Positions 44,842 through 52,779 of a DNA stretch of 64,000 bases are shown in pieces (positions within the stretch are counted from its first letter, which is position 1; the number at the start of each line of letters is the position of its first letter). Source of the stretch: Lentisphaera araneosa HTCC2155 (GTDB taxonomy: Bacteria; Verrucomicrobiota; Lentisphaeria; Lentisphaerales; Lentisphaeraceae); assembly GCF_000170755.1 (NCBI RefSeq), contig NZ_ABCK01000001.1, positions 372,001 through 436,000 on the forward strand, given 5' to 3'. The notes beneath the pieces are model-generated. The model had not been told where the DNA came from. It was given only the letters and a program-made list of their open reading frames with translations, and searched no databases. A program made the translations under genes and the position numbers.

Positions 44842-45306
44842 TCACTCCCATAAATATTTTTCGTTATATTCAACATCATATTTCTCTAAAAATTTCAAAT
44901 ATTCTTCTTTATATGAATATCTTTTGTGATGCTCTTTTTGCTGTGCAATATATTGTTCGACTTTACTCAAATTCGATGGGCTCACAGAAAAACTTCCATA
45001 GCCCTTTTGCCATGAGAATTTTTCAAGATAGGGATCTATGTGATTTTGCGTTTTCATCCAACGTGATGAATTCGATTTTAATTTCTGAATCAATTCCGCA
45101 ATAGATAGATCTTTTGCTAAACGACACAGAATATGTACGTGATCATTGACGCCATTAATCATACTTGAATTTGAGCCATGCCTTTTACATATTTCTGCAA
45201 GATAAGCATATAAATCTCTTTCTATTTCTGAAGGTATTTTTACTGGATTCACAAAATTAATGTGAAAGATTATATGCACATAATTTTGACATAATGATTG
45301 ACTCAT
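44842..45306 (-). CDS. IS200/RAYT-type Y1 transposase
   Basis: A 154-residue HUH-family single-strand transposase. The HUH motif is H56-V57-H58 (NDHVHILCRL) and the likely nucleophile is Y119 in VEQYIAQQKEHH. FSWQKGYGSFSVS is conserved in this subgroup. It lies between two blocks of REP-like hairpins, the classic arrangement of REP-associated tyrosine transposases, so it may mobilise or process those repeats. It appears intact, with AGGAGAAACC just ahead of the ATG. Confidence 0.85.
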   Translation of the reverse strand: MSQSLCQNYVHIIFHINFVNPVKIPSEIERDLYAYLAEICKRHGSNSSMINGVNDHVHILCRLAKDLSIAELIQKLKSNSSRWMKTQNHIDPYLEKFSWQKGYGSFSVSPSNLSKVEQYIAQQKEHHKRYSYKEEYLKFLEKYDVEYNEKYLWE

Positions 45307-45395
45307 GGTTTCTCCTTTCCTTATGACTTTAAATTATGTAGACATGAAATCAAAAGCAAATTTTCTCAGGTGATACTCAATTAATTTTGGTATAA

Positions 45396-45646
45396 TTCGT
45401 ATCTGCCTCAACGGGACGGCATAGATCAGCCTGGCACGGCAGTGCTAGGTCTAAATACGAATTGTGATTAATCATTGAGTGCTGAAAGCACGCCATAACT
45501 CAGCCTGGCACGGCAGTGCTAGGAATTAAATGATGGCTGTTAATGATGAGTCCTAACGGGACAGCATAGATCTCTATGTCATACCTTCGGTATTCTCTTT
45601 GTGCGAGTTACATATTTTTCCCAAGGCTCACGCCATTGGGCTATAT
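45396..45646. repeat. REP-like hairpin cluster flanking the RAYT and intron
   Basis: It contains two copies of the CCTGGCAC...GTGCTAGG hairpin, one GTGCT GAA AGCAC hairpin, GTCCTAACGGGAC, ATACC TTC GGTAT, and the CCCAAGGCTCACGCC(A)TTGGG hairpin that also occurs at 59668-59682. It ends exactly at the group II intron 3' boundary. The short stretch 45307-45395 holds nothing else I recognise. Confidence 0.85.
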
Positions 45647-45687
45647 ATAAGGGTAGGGAAGACTCCTTGCGGAGTCTCCCCTCCTTC

Positions 45688-45721
45688 CGAACCGTACGTG
45701 CGGTTCTCCCGCATACGGCTC
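45688..45721 (-). ncRNA. Group II intron domain V
   Basis: On the minus strand the 34-nt element begins GAGCCGTATGCGGG, has an AGAA loop, and returns through CCGCACGTACGGTTC. This is the catalytic domain V pattern. A domain VI-like hairpin (GACTCC GCAA GGAGTC) follows before the intron end. Confidence 0.85.
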
Positions 45722-45726
45722 TCCAG

Positions 45727-47067
45727 TCAGTGCTTACTCCGAAGAGACTGAAATTCCAGTTTCCAGGCTTCCTCCAGTGAAAAGAAGCCTAGATCTGTAA
45801 AGTAGGCTTTATTGTATTTACGAGTATCAATCATGCGATGAGAACCTTTCTTGCGATTATATTTGGCTATAATACTGCGCAGTCTTCTGCGTGTAAATTC
45901 ATCTATACCTCGCATTGCATACACAGTGGAGTGCTTGAAGTATTGATACCATCCGAGAAGATTTGGCCGAAGGTAAGCAATTATGTCCTCTATTGAGTCC
46001 TTATTGCTTCTCCTCGTTTTCTTGCGTATGGCATCTTTGCATTTCTTCAGGCTCTGCTTCCTTGGCCAACGTTTAATGCGATGTGTATTTCGCGTTCTCT
46101 CGAAATGGTATCCGAGAAACTCGAAGTACTCGCACTTCTCTGTCATGTCGGCAATTCGCGTTTTTTCTGGATGAAGTTTCAGCCCATTGGCTTTCATCCA
46201 CCTTCGCGTTTTGCGCAATGCCCTTTTGGCTGATTCTTTACTTTTACACATGATCAGGAAATCGTCTGCATAGCGCACTATCTCGAATCCAGCCTCGGTC
46301 ATCTTGTGATCAAAGAGATCAAGATAGATATTTGCTAACAGAGGACTGATAATTCCTCCCTGCGGTGTACCTTCTTCAGGTTCCCAATGTTTGAGACCAT
46401 CAAAGATATTGGCTTTGAGGAATTGTTCGATCAGATCAAGAATTTTACCATCAATGATCTTTTCCTTGACTCGACTCATGAGTTTCTCATGTGGTATAGT
46501 ATCGAAGTAGCTTTGGATGTCGGCATCCATAACATAGAGATAGCCCTGCTTTAACAATTCATTCACTCGTCTAAGTGCATCCTTGCAACCCAGCTTTGGA
46601 CGAAATCCAAAACTGTAGGGCGAGAAGTCGATATCGAATATCGGCTCTATCACATGTTTCAGAGCTGTTTGAACTACTCGATCACGCACTGTGGGTATTC
46701 CCAAAGGTCTGGTCTTTCGACCATCACCTTTTGGGATTTCCACTCGGCGCACTGCACTGGGATCATACCTTCCATCTTGCAGTTCTTCGAGAAGCTTAGC
46801 ATTATTATACTCCAGCTCTGATTCGTAGCGCTCGATTGATACCATGTCCACTCCATGTTTGCCCTTATTTGAACACACTTTCTCCCAAGCCTCCATAATA
46901 TTATTCTTACGCATCAGCTTATCTGATAAGCTGTACCACTTGCCTCTTTCAACTCCTCTATGAAGAGTTTTCAGCATCTGATCCGTCCAGACAGAAGGTG
47001 ACGCCCACGCTTGTATTTCAACAAAGCGTTCATCTCGTCGTAATATTTGTTTAGCCATTTCTGACAT
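45727..47067 (-). CDS. ltrA: Group II intron reverse transcriptase/maturase
   Basis: Multifunctional intron-encoded protein that promotes splicing and copies the intron into DNA. The 446 residues have RT blocks (RRVEIPKGDGRKTRPLGIP, FSPYSFGFRP, EEGTPQGGIISPLLANIYL), the catalytic YADD at 266-269, and the maturase/thumb (GIIM) region with LGWYQYFKHSTVYAM. There is no HNH endonuclease domain, as in several bacterial lineages that target hairpins or single-stranded DNA. The ORF is intact. Confidence 0.93.
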   Translation of the reverse strand: MSEMAKQILRRDERFVEIQAWASPSVWTDQMLKTLHRGVERGKWYSLSDKLMRKNNIMEAWEKVCSNKGKHGVDMVSIERYESELEYNNAKLLEELQDGRYDPSAVRRVEIPKGDGRKTRPLGIPTVRDRVVQTALKHVIEPIFDIDFSPYSFGFRPKLGCKDALRRVNELLKQGYLYVMDADIQSYFDTIPHEKLMSRVKEKIIDGKILDLIEQFLKANIFDGLKHWEPEEGTPQGGIISPLLANIYLDLFDHKMTEAGFEIVRYADDFLIMCKSKESAKRALRKTRRWMKANGLKLHPEKTRIADMTEKCEYFEFLGYHFERTRNTHRIKRWPRKQSLKKCKDAIRKKTRRSNKDSIEDIIAYLRPNLLGWYQYFKHSTVYAMRGIDEFTRRRLRSIIAKYNRKKGSHRMIDTRKYNKAYFTDLGFFSLEEAWKLEFQSLRSKH

Positions 47068-47559
47068 TCTTATATTCCTTCTATTCTTTTCTTCTCAGTT
47101 TCACCTTCCTGCCCCCCTTTGCTCCAGTGACTTTCACCACCTTCATCGCTACTATGAGGGCTCTGACTCCTGCGTGGCGGATTAATCCGTACTGCCCACA
47201 CAGGTCTCCCTACTTGATCCACAACACCTTCACACCATTCCGTCACCAAACACCTGTCAGCGTCTATACACCGCTTTTCTTTCCGCCTTTCTTCAGCGTG
47301 TATAACTTGAGCAGTTGGCTTACTTCGCCCTCAGGCTACGCAGCTCTTCCTCCCGCTCTCTGGTCTTCGCCATGATATAGCAGGCTCGACACCCTGACCG
47401 GCCGAAACGCGTTCGTCATCCTACGGACTGATATTTCGTCTAGGCCCTACTACCCACCCCGTTTCACAACGACGCAGTTGACTTCGACTACAGGGCTGAC
47501 GGTCAACCCTGACGAGGTCTTTCACCTCGCTGATGTTGTGTACGCATAGGCGTACTATA

Positions 47560-47706
47560 TCATGCCTTCGGCATTCAAACCAAGTCCCAACGGAACGGCA
47601 TAGATCAATATATCATGCCTTCGGCATTCAATTTGAGTCCCAATGGGACGGCATAACTCAGCCTGGCACGGAAGTGCTAGGTGTAACGGAATGGCATAGC
47701 GCCCTC
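47560..47706. repeat. REP-like hairpin cluster on the intron 5'-exon side
   Basis: It contains ATGCC TTC GGCAT twice (near 47563 and 47608), GTCCCAACGGAAC, GTCCCAATGGGAC and one CCTGGCAC...GTGCTAGG hairpin. Together with the block at 45.4-45.6 kb it forms one cluster interrupted by the intron. No ORF is present. Confidence 0.85.
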
Positions 47707-47718
47707 CCCTGAATATCG

Positions 47719-48297
47719 TCAAAAGCTACCGGGGCCTTGGTATTGGTAGACGGCGAAGAGGGATTGGTCTTTGGGGTTTTGGAAGACGATGGTGCGGCCC
47801 TCTAGGTTCATGGTGTCGAGGGTTAGGGGCTCTTCTTGGTACTGACCATTGATGGATTTGACGAAGGCTTGCTGTTCTTCTTCAGTATCAAAGTATTCTT
47901 CCACATCGTCGGAATACCAGATGCCAATGAAGGGTAAAACATCGCCATCCAGCATAAACCATGGACCTTCGCCATCATATGGTGGCGTACGGCTAAGTTT
48001 GTCTAGAATTTGATCATTTAAACCTTCTGAAAAGTCTTTGTCTATGTAGTGAAGAACTTTGAGTTTACCCTGAGTAACGGCATAGAGGCTGACATAGAAA
48101 AAATTGTCGCCTGAATGGTTTTTCTCTACCAAGTTTTTGAGCTCTTCCAGACTTAAATCAAGTTTATAAGATTCATCATAATCAGAGAGTTTTGGACGTA
48201 GACAAATGCCTTTATCACCCGTGAGGTCGCAAACTGCATTTGGAACTGGATCCCAAGCCAGGAAATCTAAATCCCCTTGAAAGTAGTTAAGATCCAT
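47719..48297 (-). CDS. Hypothetical acidic protein
   Basis: A 192-residue acidic protein beginning MDLNYFQGDLDFLAWDPVP, with no signal peptide, membrane segment or known motif. It contains an internal EEYFDTEEEQQAFVKSI segment that looks helical. It follows the 399-residue gene by five bases, so the two are probably co-expressed. Both lie between mobile elements and the fucose regulator and may be acquired cargo. I recognise no family. Confidence 0.6.
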   Translation of the reverse strand: MDLNYFQGDLDFLAWDPVPNAVCDLTGDKGICLRPKLSDYDESYKLDLSLEELKNLVEKNHSGDNFFYVSLYAVTQGKLKVLHYIDKDFSEGLNDQILDKLSRTPPYDGEGPWFMLDGDVLPFIGIWYSDDVEEYFDTEEEQQAFVKSINGQYQEEPLTLDTMNLEGRTIVFQNPKDQSLFAVYQYQGPGSF

Positions 48298-48302
48298 AGC
48301 TC

Positions 48303-49502
48303 TTATTCCTCAAAGGCTTCATCAAAACAACCTTGTTCAATAAGCTTCTGTTTTAGTTTACTACTAGCTTCACCTCCAAAATAGCCAACGTCCCAAGGTA
48401 CAGCGCCACTAATATCGTCATCTAATTCTGCTTCTTGAATTAAATGATATAAATTTTGTGAAATAATACAAGAATATTCATTTACAAAAAATAAATCTAT
48501 CTTTTCGATTCGATCTCTAAATTTTGGTGAAATAGATTTAGGTATTGGATGATGATATTTATCGAAAGAAGAATCTCTAAATATCTCTCTTCCCTCTTTA
48601 AAGACCTGCTCTGGAATCGCCCAAAAAATTGTTTTACTAGGTGTAATACTTCCTGTAACACTCTTAACCATTACAGGTTTAAAATTGATATTAAAAATAT
48701 TATTCTCTTCAATAAATGAACAAAAGCGTTTTTTTGCCAACAAAACCAAACAATCTTCTGTATCTAAAAAATTCAATTGAAAGTTTTTAAAATTGCCCAA
48801 TGATTTTTTCTCTAGGAATAAATCACCATTTTTAAATTCATTTAAATACTCTTCTGAATCATATTCAGTTTTTGTCCCAATTTCTAAATAGTCCGCACAT
48901 AGTCTATCTTGGGGGTCATATTCTAAATCAACATATTTTACATAACGTTCTGTTAGAGCTACAGATGAAGTTTTCACATTAAGTTTTTCTGATAAACATA
49001 TTAATTTGTTATAAGTCTCAAAGTCCCATATTTTACCAGTCAAAAATCGGTATCCATAAAGACCATGATCTTTTAAGACATAATCACTATTTATTTTATC
49101 TAAGCCCTCTTTAAAGTCTAAAATTTTCTCTTGGTCAAAAAGGTTGACCGAAAATGTATATCTATACCTCATTTTGAAAAGTCCTTTATAGCTACGTTGA
49201 TGACTGATGCTGAAATATCTACTTTTGATCGAATTTGTACTAACCTGCTCCATAAAGTCTGTTTTTATAGTACTGTAAAGAAGCATCACTGCCAGCAAAT
49301 TCTTCGTAAGATTTTTATAGTGCTCTGACATAATACTCTCTTTTTGTTCCTCAGTATATCCTAATAGTTCTTGAAGTAACGTTGTCCTTCTTTTAGAACT
49401 TGGCCCCTCAGGAATATACTTGTTCAAAATCTTATGGAAAGCCTTATGATCATTCTCACTTTCAGAAAAAAAATCTAAAAAAACACTTGCATAAGCTGTC
49501 AT
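48303..49502 (-). CDS. Hypothetical protein, possible acquired gene
   Basis: A 399-residue AT-rich gene whose product begins MTAYASVFLDFFSES. It has no clear signal peptide, repeats or catalytic motif. A YFGGEAS segment and several Tyr/Phe-rich strands suggest a mixed alpha/beta soluble protein. It is divergent from gntR with a short gap and is followed by the 192-residue gene. Base composition is more AT-rich than the adjacent fucose genes. The two-gene unit has the look of accessory cargo, but nothing in the sequence shows its role. Confidence 0.6.
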   Translation of the reverse strand: MTAYASVFLDFFSESENDHKAFHKILNKYIPEGPSSKRRTTLLQELLGYTEEQKESIMSEHYKNLTKNLLAVMLLYSTIKTDFMEQVSTNSIKSRYFSISHQRSYKGLFKMRYRYTFSVNLFDQEKILDFKEGLDKINSDYVLKDHGLYGYRFLTGKIWDFETYNKLICLSEKLNVKTSSVALTERYVKYVDLEYDPQDRLCADYLEIGTKTEYDSEEYLNEFKNGDLFLEKKSLGNFKNFQLNFLDTEDCLVLLAKKRFCSFIEENNIFNINFKPVMVKSVTGSITPSKTIFWAIPEQVFKEGREIFRDSSFDKYHHPIPKSISPKFRDRIEKIDLFFVNEYSCIISQNLYHLIQEAELDDDISGAVPWDVGYFGGEASSKLKQKLIEQGCFDEAFEE

Positions 49503-49511
49503 ACAGATCTA

Positions 49512-49525
49512 TAATACATGTATTA
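49512..49525. promoter_or_regulatory. Palindrome ahead of gntR, candidate operator
   Basis: TAATACATGTATTA is a perfect 14-base palindrome, 28 bases before the gntR start codon and overlapping a TATAAT-like box. GntR/FadR-type regulators bind short palindromes of this kind, often at their own promoter. I did not find an identical site ahead of the dehydratase gene. Confidence 0.45.
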
Positions 49526-49553
49526 CAGGTTAACTCTCAAGCTCAAGGATCAC

Positions 49554-50243
49554 ATGTTTAAAACCGTCAGTGGAAAAGAAAAGCTCAGCGTACAAGTTGC
49601 GAAAGAGCTTGAAAAAAGCATTTTAGATAAGCGCTTTTTACCTGATCAGCCTATTCCTTCTGAAGCGCGTTTATGTGAATCTTTTGGCGTAAGCCGTACC
49701 GTTGTGCGCGAAGCCATTCAGCAACTCAAATCTCAGGGCATCATTCATTCGATCCCAGGAAGCGGCAACTACATCTCCAGAAATGACACCTCAAATCTGC
49801 AGCGCTCTCTTTCCTTACTAGCTAGCTTAAACTTAGACACCCCACTCTGTTCAGAAATTATTAAACTACGTGAATTGCTCGAAGTCGATTGCATCAAAAC
49901 CGTCTGTCAGTCGCGCAACGAAGAACTGGTAAAAACCCTCGAATCTCATGTAGAGAAAATGCGCAATAACTTTGATTCTCTCAAAGATTTCGGTCGCTTG
50001 GATCACGCTTTCCATCTCAGCATTATTAAAGCATCTGGAAACAACTTATTCTACACTCTTCTCGAATCACTCTACGATGCCTTTGTCGAAATCAGCATCA
50101 AAGTCTACGATTCAAAAGACATGCTCGAGACACTTTGTAATGAGCACTCAGCAATTACCGAAGCCATTAAAAATCAAGATACTGAATTGGCTTCAGAACT
50201 TCTTCTTAAACACATTCATCTCTCAAAAGTAAACCTATCATAA
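49554..50243 (+). CDS. GntR-family (FCD-type) transcriptional regulator
   Basis: I choose the ATG at 49554, which follows AAGGAT at good spacing. The 229 residues have the winged-helix domain (KSILDKRFLPDQPIPSEA, FGVSRTVVREAIQQLKSQG) and a C-terminal all-helical FCD ligand domain with conserved metal-binding-type residues (LREL, DHAFHLSIIKASGN, EHSAITEAI). It is first in the second half of the fucose cluster, 11 bases ahead of the next gene. It probably controls the cluster in response to a pathway intermediate (inference). Confidence 0.9.
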   Translation: MFKTVSGKEKLSVQVAKELEKSILDKRFLPDQPIPSEARLCESFGVSRTVVREAIQQLKSQGIIHSIPGSGNYISRNDTSNLQRSLSLLASLNLDTPLCSEIIKLRELLEVDCIKTVCQSRNEELVKTLESHVEKMRNNFDSLKDFGRLDHAFHLSIIKASGNNLFYTLLESLYDAFVEISIKVYDSKDMLETLCNEHSAITEAIKNQDTELASELLLKHIHLSKVNLS

Positions 50244-50254
50244 AGGAAACAAAC

Positions 50255-51031
50255 ATGGGTAAATTAGACAATAAACTCGCAGTCGTCACTGGTGGCGGAT
50301 CTGGTATTGGCCGTGCTATCACAGAAAAGTTTGCAGCAGAAGGCGCACTCGTCGCTCTCCTCGATTTCAATGAAGAGCAAGGCACTGAAACTGTTGACGC
50401 TATCAAAGCTGAAGGCGGTAAAGCACAATTTTACAAATGTGATGTTTCTGATTCTGCGGGAATCGCAAGTACTTTTGATTCAATCAAAAGTGAACATGGC
50501 AATGTGGACGTCCTCGTCAACAACGCTGGTATTGCGGCTGTGGGCAACTTGGAAACTTGTACTGAAGAAGAACTCGACCGCATCTATAATGTAAATGTTA
50601 AGGGTGTCTTTAACTGCTTAAAATCTGGTATTCCACAAATGCTAGAAAATGGTGGTGGTTCAATTATCAACCTCGCTTCCATTGCTTCTAGCATCGGTAT
50701 TCCTGATCGTTTCGCTTACAGCATGAGTAAAGGTGCGGCTTACACAATGACTCTTTCCGTTGCTACTGATTATGTTGACCAAGGCATTCGTTGTAACTCC
50801 ATTTCACCAGCTCGCGTTCACACACCATTTGTCGATGGCTTCATCGCTAAAAACTACCCTGGACAAGAAGAAGAAGTTTTCAAAAAGCTTTCTGCCACAC
50901 AGCCTATCGGCCGCATGGGTCAGCCCGAAGAAATCGCTAATATGGCACTCTTCTTAGCATCTGACGACGCAGCATTTATCACCGCTACTGACTTCCCAGT
51001 TGACGGCGGCTTCATCAAAATCAAAAAATAA
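50255..51031 (+). CDS. SDR dehydrogenase, likely 2-keto-3-deoxy-L-fuconate dehydrogenase
   Basis: Classical short-chain dehydrogenase of 258 residues with TGGGSGIG for NAD binding, NNAG, catalytic Ser in LASIASS, and YSMSK as the YxxxK pair. The C-terminal segment SPARVHTPFVDGFIAKNYPG is typical of the group linked with L-fucose clusters. In the pathway it oxidises 2-keto-3-deoxy-L-fuconate to 2,4-diketo-3-deoxy-L-fuconate. The exact substrate is inferred from sequence group and neighbours. AAAGGAAA precedes the ATG. Confidence 0.82.
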   Translation: MGKLDNKLAVVTGGGSGIGRAITEKFAAEGALVALLDFNEEQGTETVDAIKAEGGKAQFYKCDVSDSAGIASTFDSIKSEHGNVDVLVNNAGIAAVGNLETCTEEELDRIYNVNVKGVFNCLKSGIPQMLENGGGSIINLASIASSIGIPDRFAYSMSKGAAYTMTLSVATDYVDQGIRCNSISPARVHTPFVDGFIAKNYPGQEEEVFKKLSATQPIGRMGQPEEIANMALFLASDDAAFITATDFPVDGGFIKIKK

Positions 51032-51063
51032 TTTCTTAAAATAATACACAAGGACTAAAAACC

Positions 51064-51912
51064 ATGAAACTTATTCGCTTTGGCGCTTTTGGCGCAGAAA
51101 AACCAGGTCTCCAATTAGAAGACGGTTCACGTATCGACGTTAGCTCAATCGTAGAAGACTACACTCCAGAATTTTTCGCCGAAGGTGGCCTTGAAAAACT
51201 CGCAGCAGCTGACCTTTCAAGCTGCCCAGCAGTCGCTGCAGATGTTCGTCTCGGTGCAATCCTTAAACGTCCTGGTAAAATGGTTTGTATTGGCCTCAAC
51301 TTTAAAGATCACGCTGAAGAAGGTGGCATGGCGGTTCCTGCTGAGCCTGTAGTTTTCTATAAAGCGACTAGCGCAATTGTTGGACCTAACGATGATATCG
51401 TTATTCCTAAGGGTTCTGAAAAGACGGATTGGGAAGTTGAACTTGCCGTAGTTATCGGTAAAAGAGCTTCTTATGTTTCAGAAGCCGATGCACTCGATTA
51501 CGTAGCGGGTTACGCTCTTCATAATGATTACTCTGAGCGCGCTTATCAGCTCGAAAAGTCTGGTCAGTGGATGCTTGGTAAAGGCTGTGATACTTTCGCA
51601 CCTCTTGGACCTTTCATGGCAACTGCTGATGAAATCGCTAATCCTAACAGCCTCAAAATGTGGCTTAAAGTTAATGGCGTTCAGAAGCAAAACGGCACAA
51701 CTGAAAACTTCATCTTCAATACTCAGCACGTCATCTCTTACCTCAGTCAATACATGACACTTGAGCCTGGTGACATTATCTCTACTGGTACTCCTGCTGG
51801 TGTTGGTCTTGGCTTCAATCCTGCTCAATACATCCAACCTGGCGATGTAATCGAACTCGGTATCGAAGGTCTTGGCGAATCAGCTCAGACGGCTAAAGCT
51901 TACCAAGGCTAA
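51064..51912 (+). CDS. FAH-family hydrolase, likely 2,4-diketo-3-deoxy-L-fuconate hydrolase
   Basis: A 282-residue fumarylacetoacetate-hydrolase-fold enzyme. GLNFKDHAEEGGMAVPAEPV and DWEVELAVVIGKRA hold the Glu and Asp that bind the divalent metal. YALHNDYSERAYQ and the TGTPAGVG block near the end are conserved. It would cleave 2,4-diketo-3-deoxy-L-fuconate to pyruvate and L-lactate, in keeping with the lactate dehydrogenase two genes later. 32 bases separate it from the preceding SDR. Confidence 0.85.
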   Translation: MKLIRFGAFGAEKPGLQLEDGSRIDVSSIVEDYTPEFFAEGGLEKLAAADLSSCPAVAADVRLGAILKRPGKMVCIGLNFKDHAEEGGMAVPAEPVVFYKATSAIVGPNDDIVIPKGSEKTDWEVELAVVIGKRASYVSEADALDYVAGYALHNDYSERAYQLEKSGQWMLGKGCDTFAPLGPFMATADEIANPNSLKMWLKVNGVQKQNGTTENFIFNTQHVISYLSQYMTLEPGDIISTGTPAGVGLGFNPAQYIQPGDVIELGIEGLGESAQTAKAYQG

Positions 51913-51920
51913 TTCACTTG

Positions 51921-51940
51921 GGCGGATCTTTTGATCCGCC
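51921..51940 (+). promoter_or_regulatory. Intercistronic hairpin
   Basis: Perfect stem GGCGGATC / GATCCGCC with a TTTT loop, between the FAH-family gene and fucose dehydrogenase. It has no following T-run, so it is more likely an RNA-stability or processing element than a full terminator. Confidence 0.5.
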
Positions 51941-51967
51941 TCAACCTCAATTTATCAGGACTCAATC

Positions 51968-52750
51968 ATGGATCTCAATTTAAAAGATAAAGTTATCATC
52001 GTCACTGGCGGAGCTCGCGGTATTGGTGGCGGCATTTCAGAATCACTCGCTGCCGAAGGCGCAAAACTCGTTATTCCAAGTCGCCCTTCTCCTGCTACAG
52101 AAGAAGCCATTGCTAAACTTCAAGAAAAAACCGAAGTTCTCTACCTCCCAGGTGATCTAACCACTCCAGGTATTTGCGAAGATATCATCAATAAAACCGT
52201 TGAAAAATTTGGCGCGATTGACGTCTTGATCAATAACGCGGGTATCAATGATGGCTGTAACATCACTGACTCACTCGAAAAATTTCAGCAGTCATTAAGC
52301 AACAACCTTATTCACGTTTTTGAATTAGTTCACTACGCACTTCCCCACCTCGAGAAATCTCAGGGTAACGTTATCAATATTGGTTCAAAAGTTGCTGAAA
52401 CGGGTCAAGGTAATGCTACGGGTTACGCAGCTGCAAAAGGCGCCCTCAATGCTTTAACACGTGAATGGGCTCTCGAGTTCCGCATGAAGAATATTCGCGT
52501 TAACTCAATCATTCCTGCTGAATGTATGACTCCCCTCTACGAAAATTGGTTGAGCACACTTCCCGATCCAAAAGCCGAAGAAGATCGCATTTCTGGTATG
52601 ATCCCTCTTGGCGAACGAATGACTACCATTAATGAACTTGCAGATTTAACTGCTTTCATTGCATCGAATCGTTCATCACACACAACAGGACAAATCCTTT
52701 ACGCTGATGGTGGTTACACTCATCTCGACCGTAAATGTACTGTTAAGTGA
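51968..52750 (+). CDS. SDR dehydrogenase, likely L-fucose dehydrogenase
   Basis: A 260-residue short-chain dehydrogenase with VTGGARGIGGG for cofactor binding, NNAGINDG, catalytic Ser in IGSK, and the YAAAK pair. NAGINDG, LIHVFELVHYALPHL, IIPAECMTPLYENWL and ILYADGGYTHLD are hallmarks of the bacterial L-fucose dehydrogenase group. It oxidises L-fucose to fucono-lactone, the entry step. Its middle position in the operon does not affect the assignment. Confidence 0.85.
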   Translation: MDLNLKDKVIIVTGGARGIGGGISESLAAEGAKLVIPSRPSPATEEAIAKLQEKTEVLYLPGDLTTPGICEDIINKTVEKFGAIDVLINNAGINDGCNITDSLEKFQQSLSNNLIHVFELVHYALPHLEKSQGNVINIGSKVAETGQGNATGYAAAKGALNALTREWALEFRMKNIRVNSIIPAECMTPLYENWLSTLPDPKAEEDRISGMIPLGERMTTINELADLTAFIASNRSSHTTGQILYADGGYTHLDRKCTVK

Positions 52751-52779
52751 TCATCACTTAAATTATAAGGAATTTTATC

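Larger units (their letters stand above)
45647..47555 (-). mobile_element. Group II intron, 1909 bp
   Basis: The intron encodes a reverse transcriptase and ends with a recognisable domain V and VI. Boundaries come from comparison with an uninterrupted homologous site at 59668-59706: removing 45647-47555 leaves GGCATGATATAATATAGCCC against GGCATGTTATAATGTAGCCC, equal in length. The intron then starts GTACG (the usual consensus is GTGYG) and ends TTAT, in keeping with the AY rule. The 5' exon is the hairpin GAATGCC GAA GGCAT. The region 47068-47555 (5' part) is structural RNA; the ORF on the plus strand there is not a gene. Confidence 0.88.

Noticed and set aside
47127-47375. An 82-codon frame on the plus strand
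   Set aside because: It lies antisense within the structural 5' part of the group II intron and shows no ribosome binding site or family.
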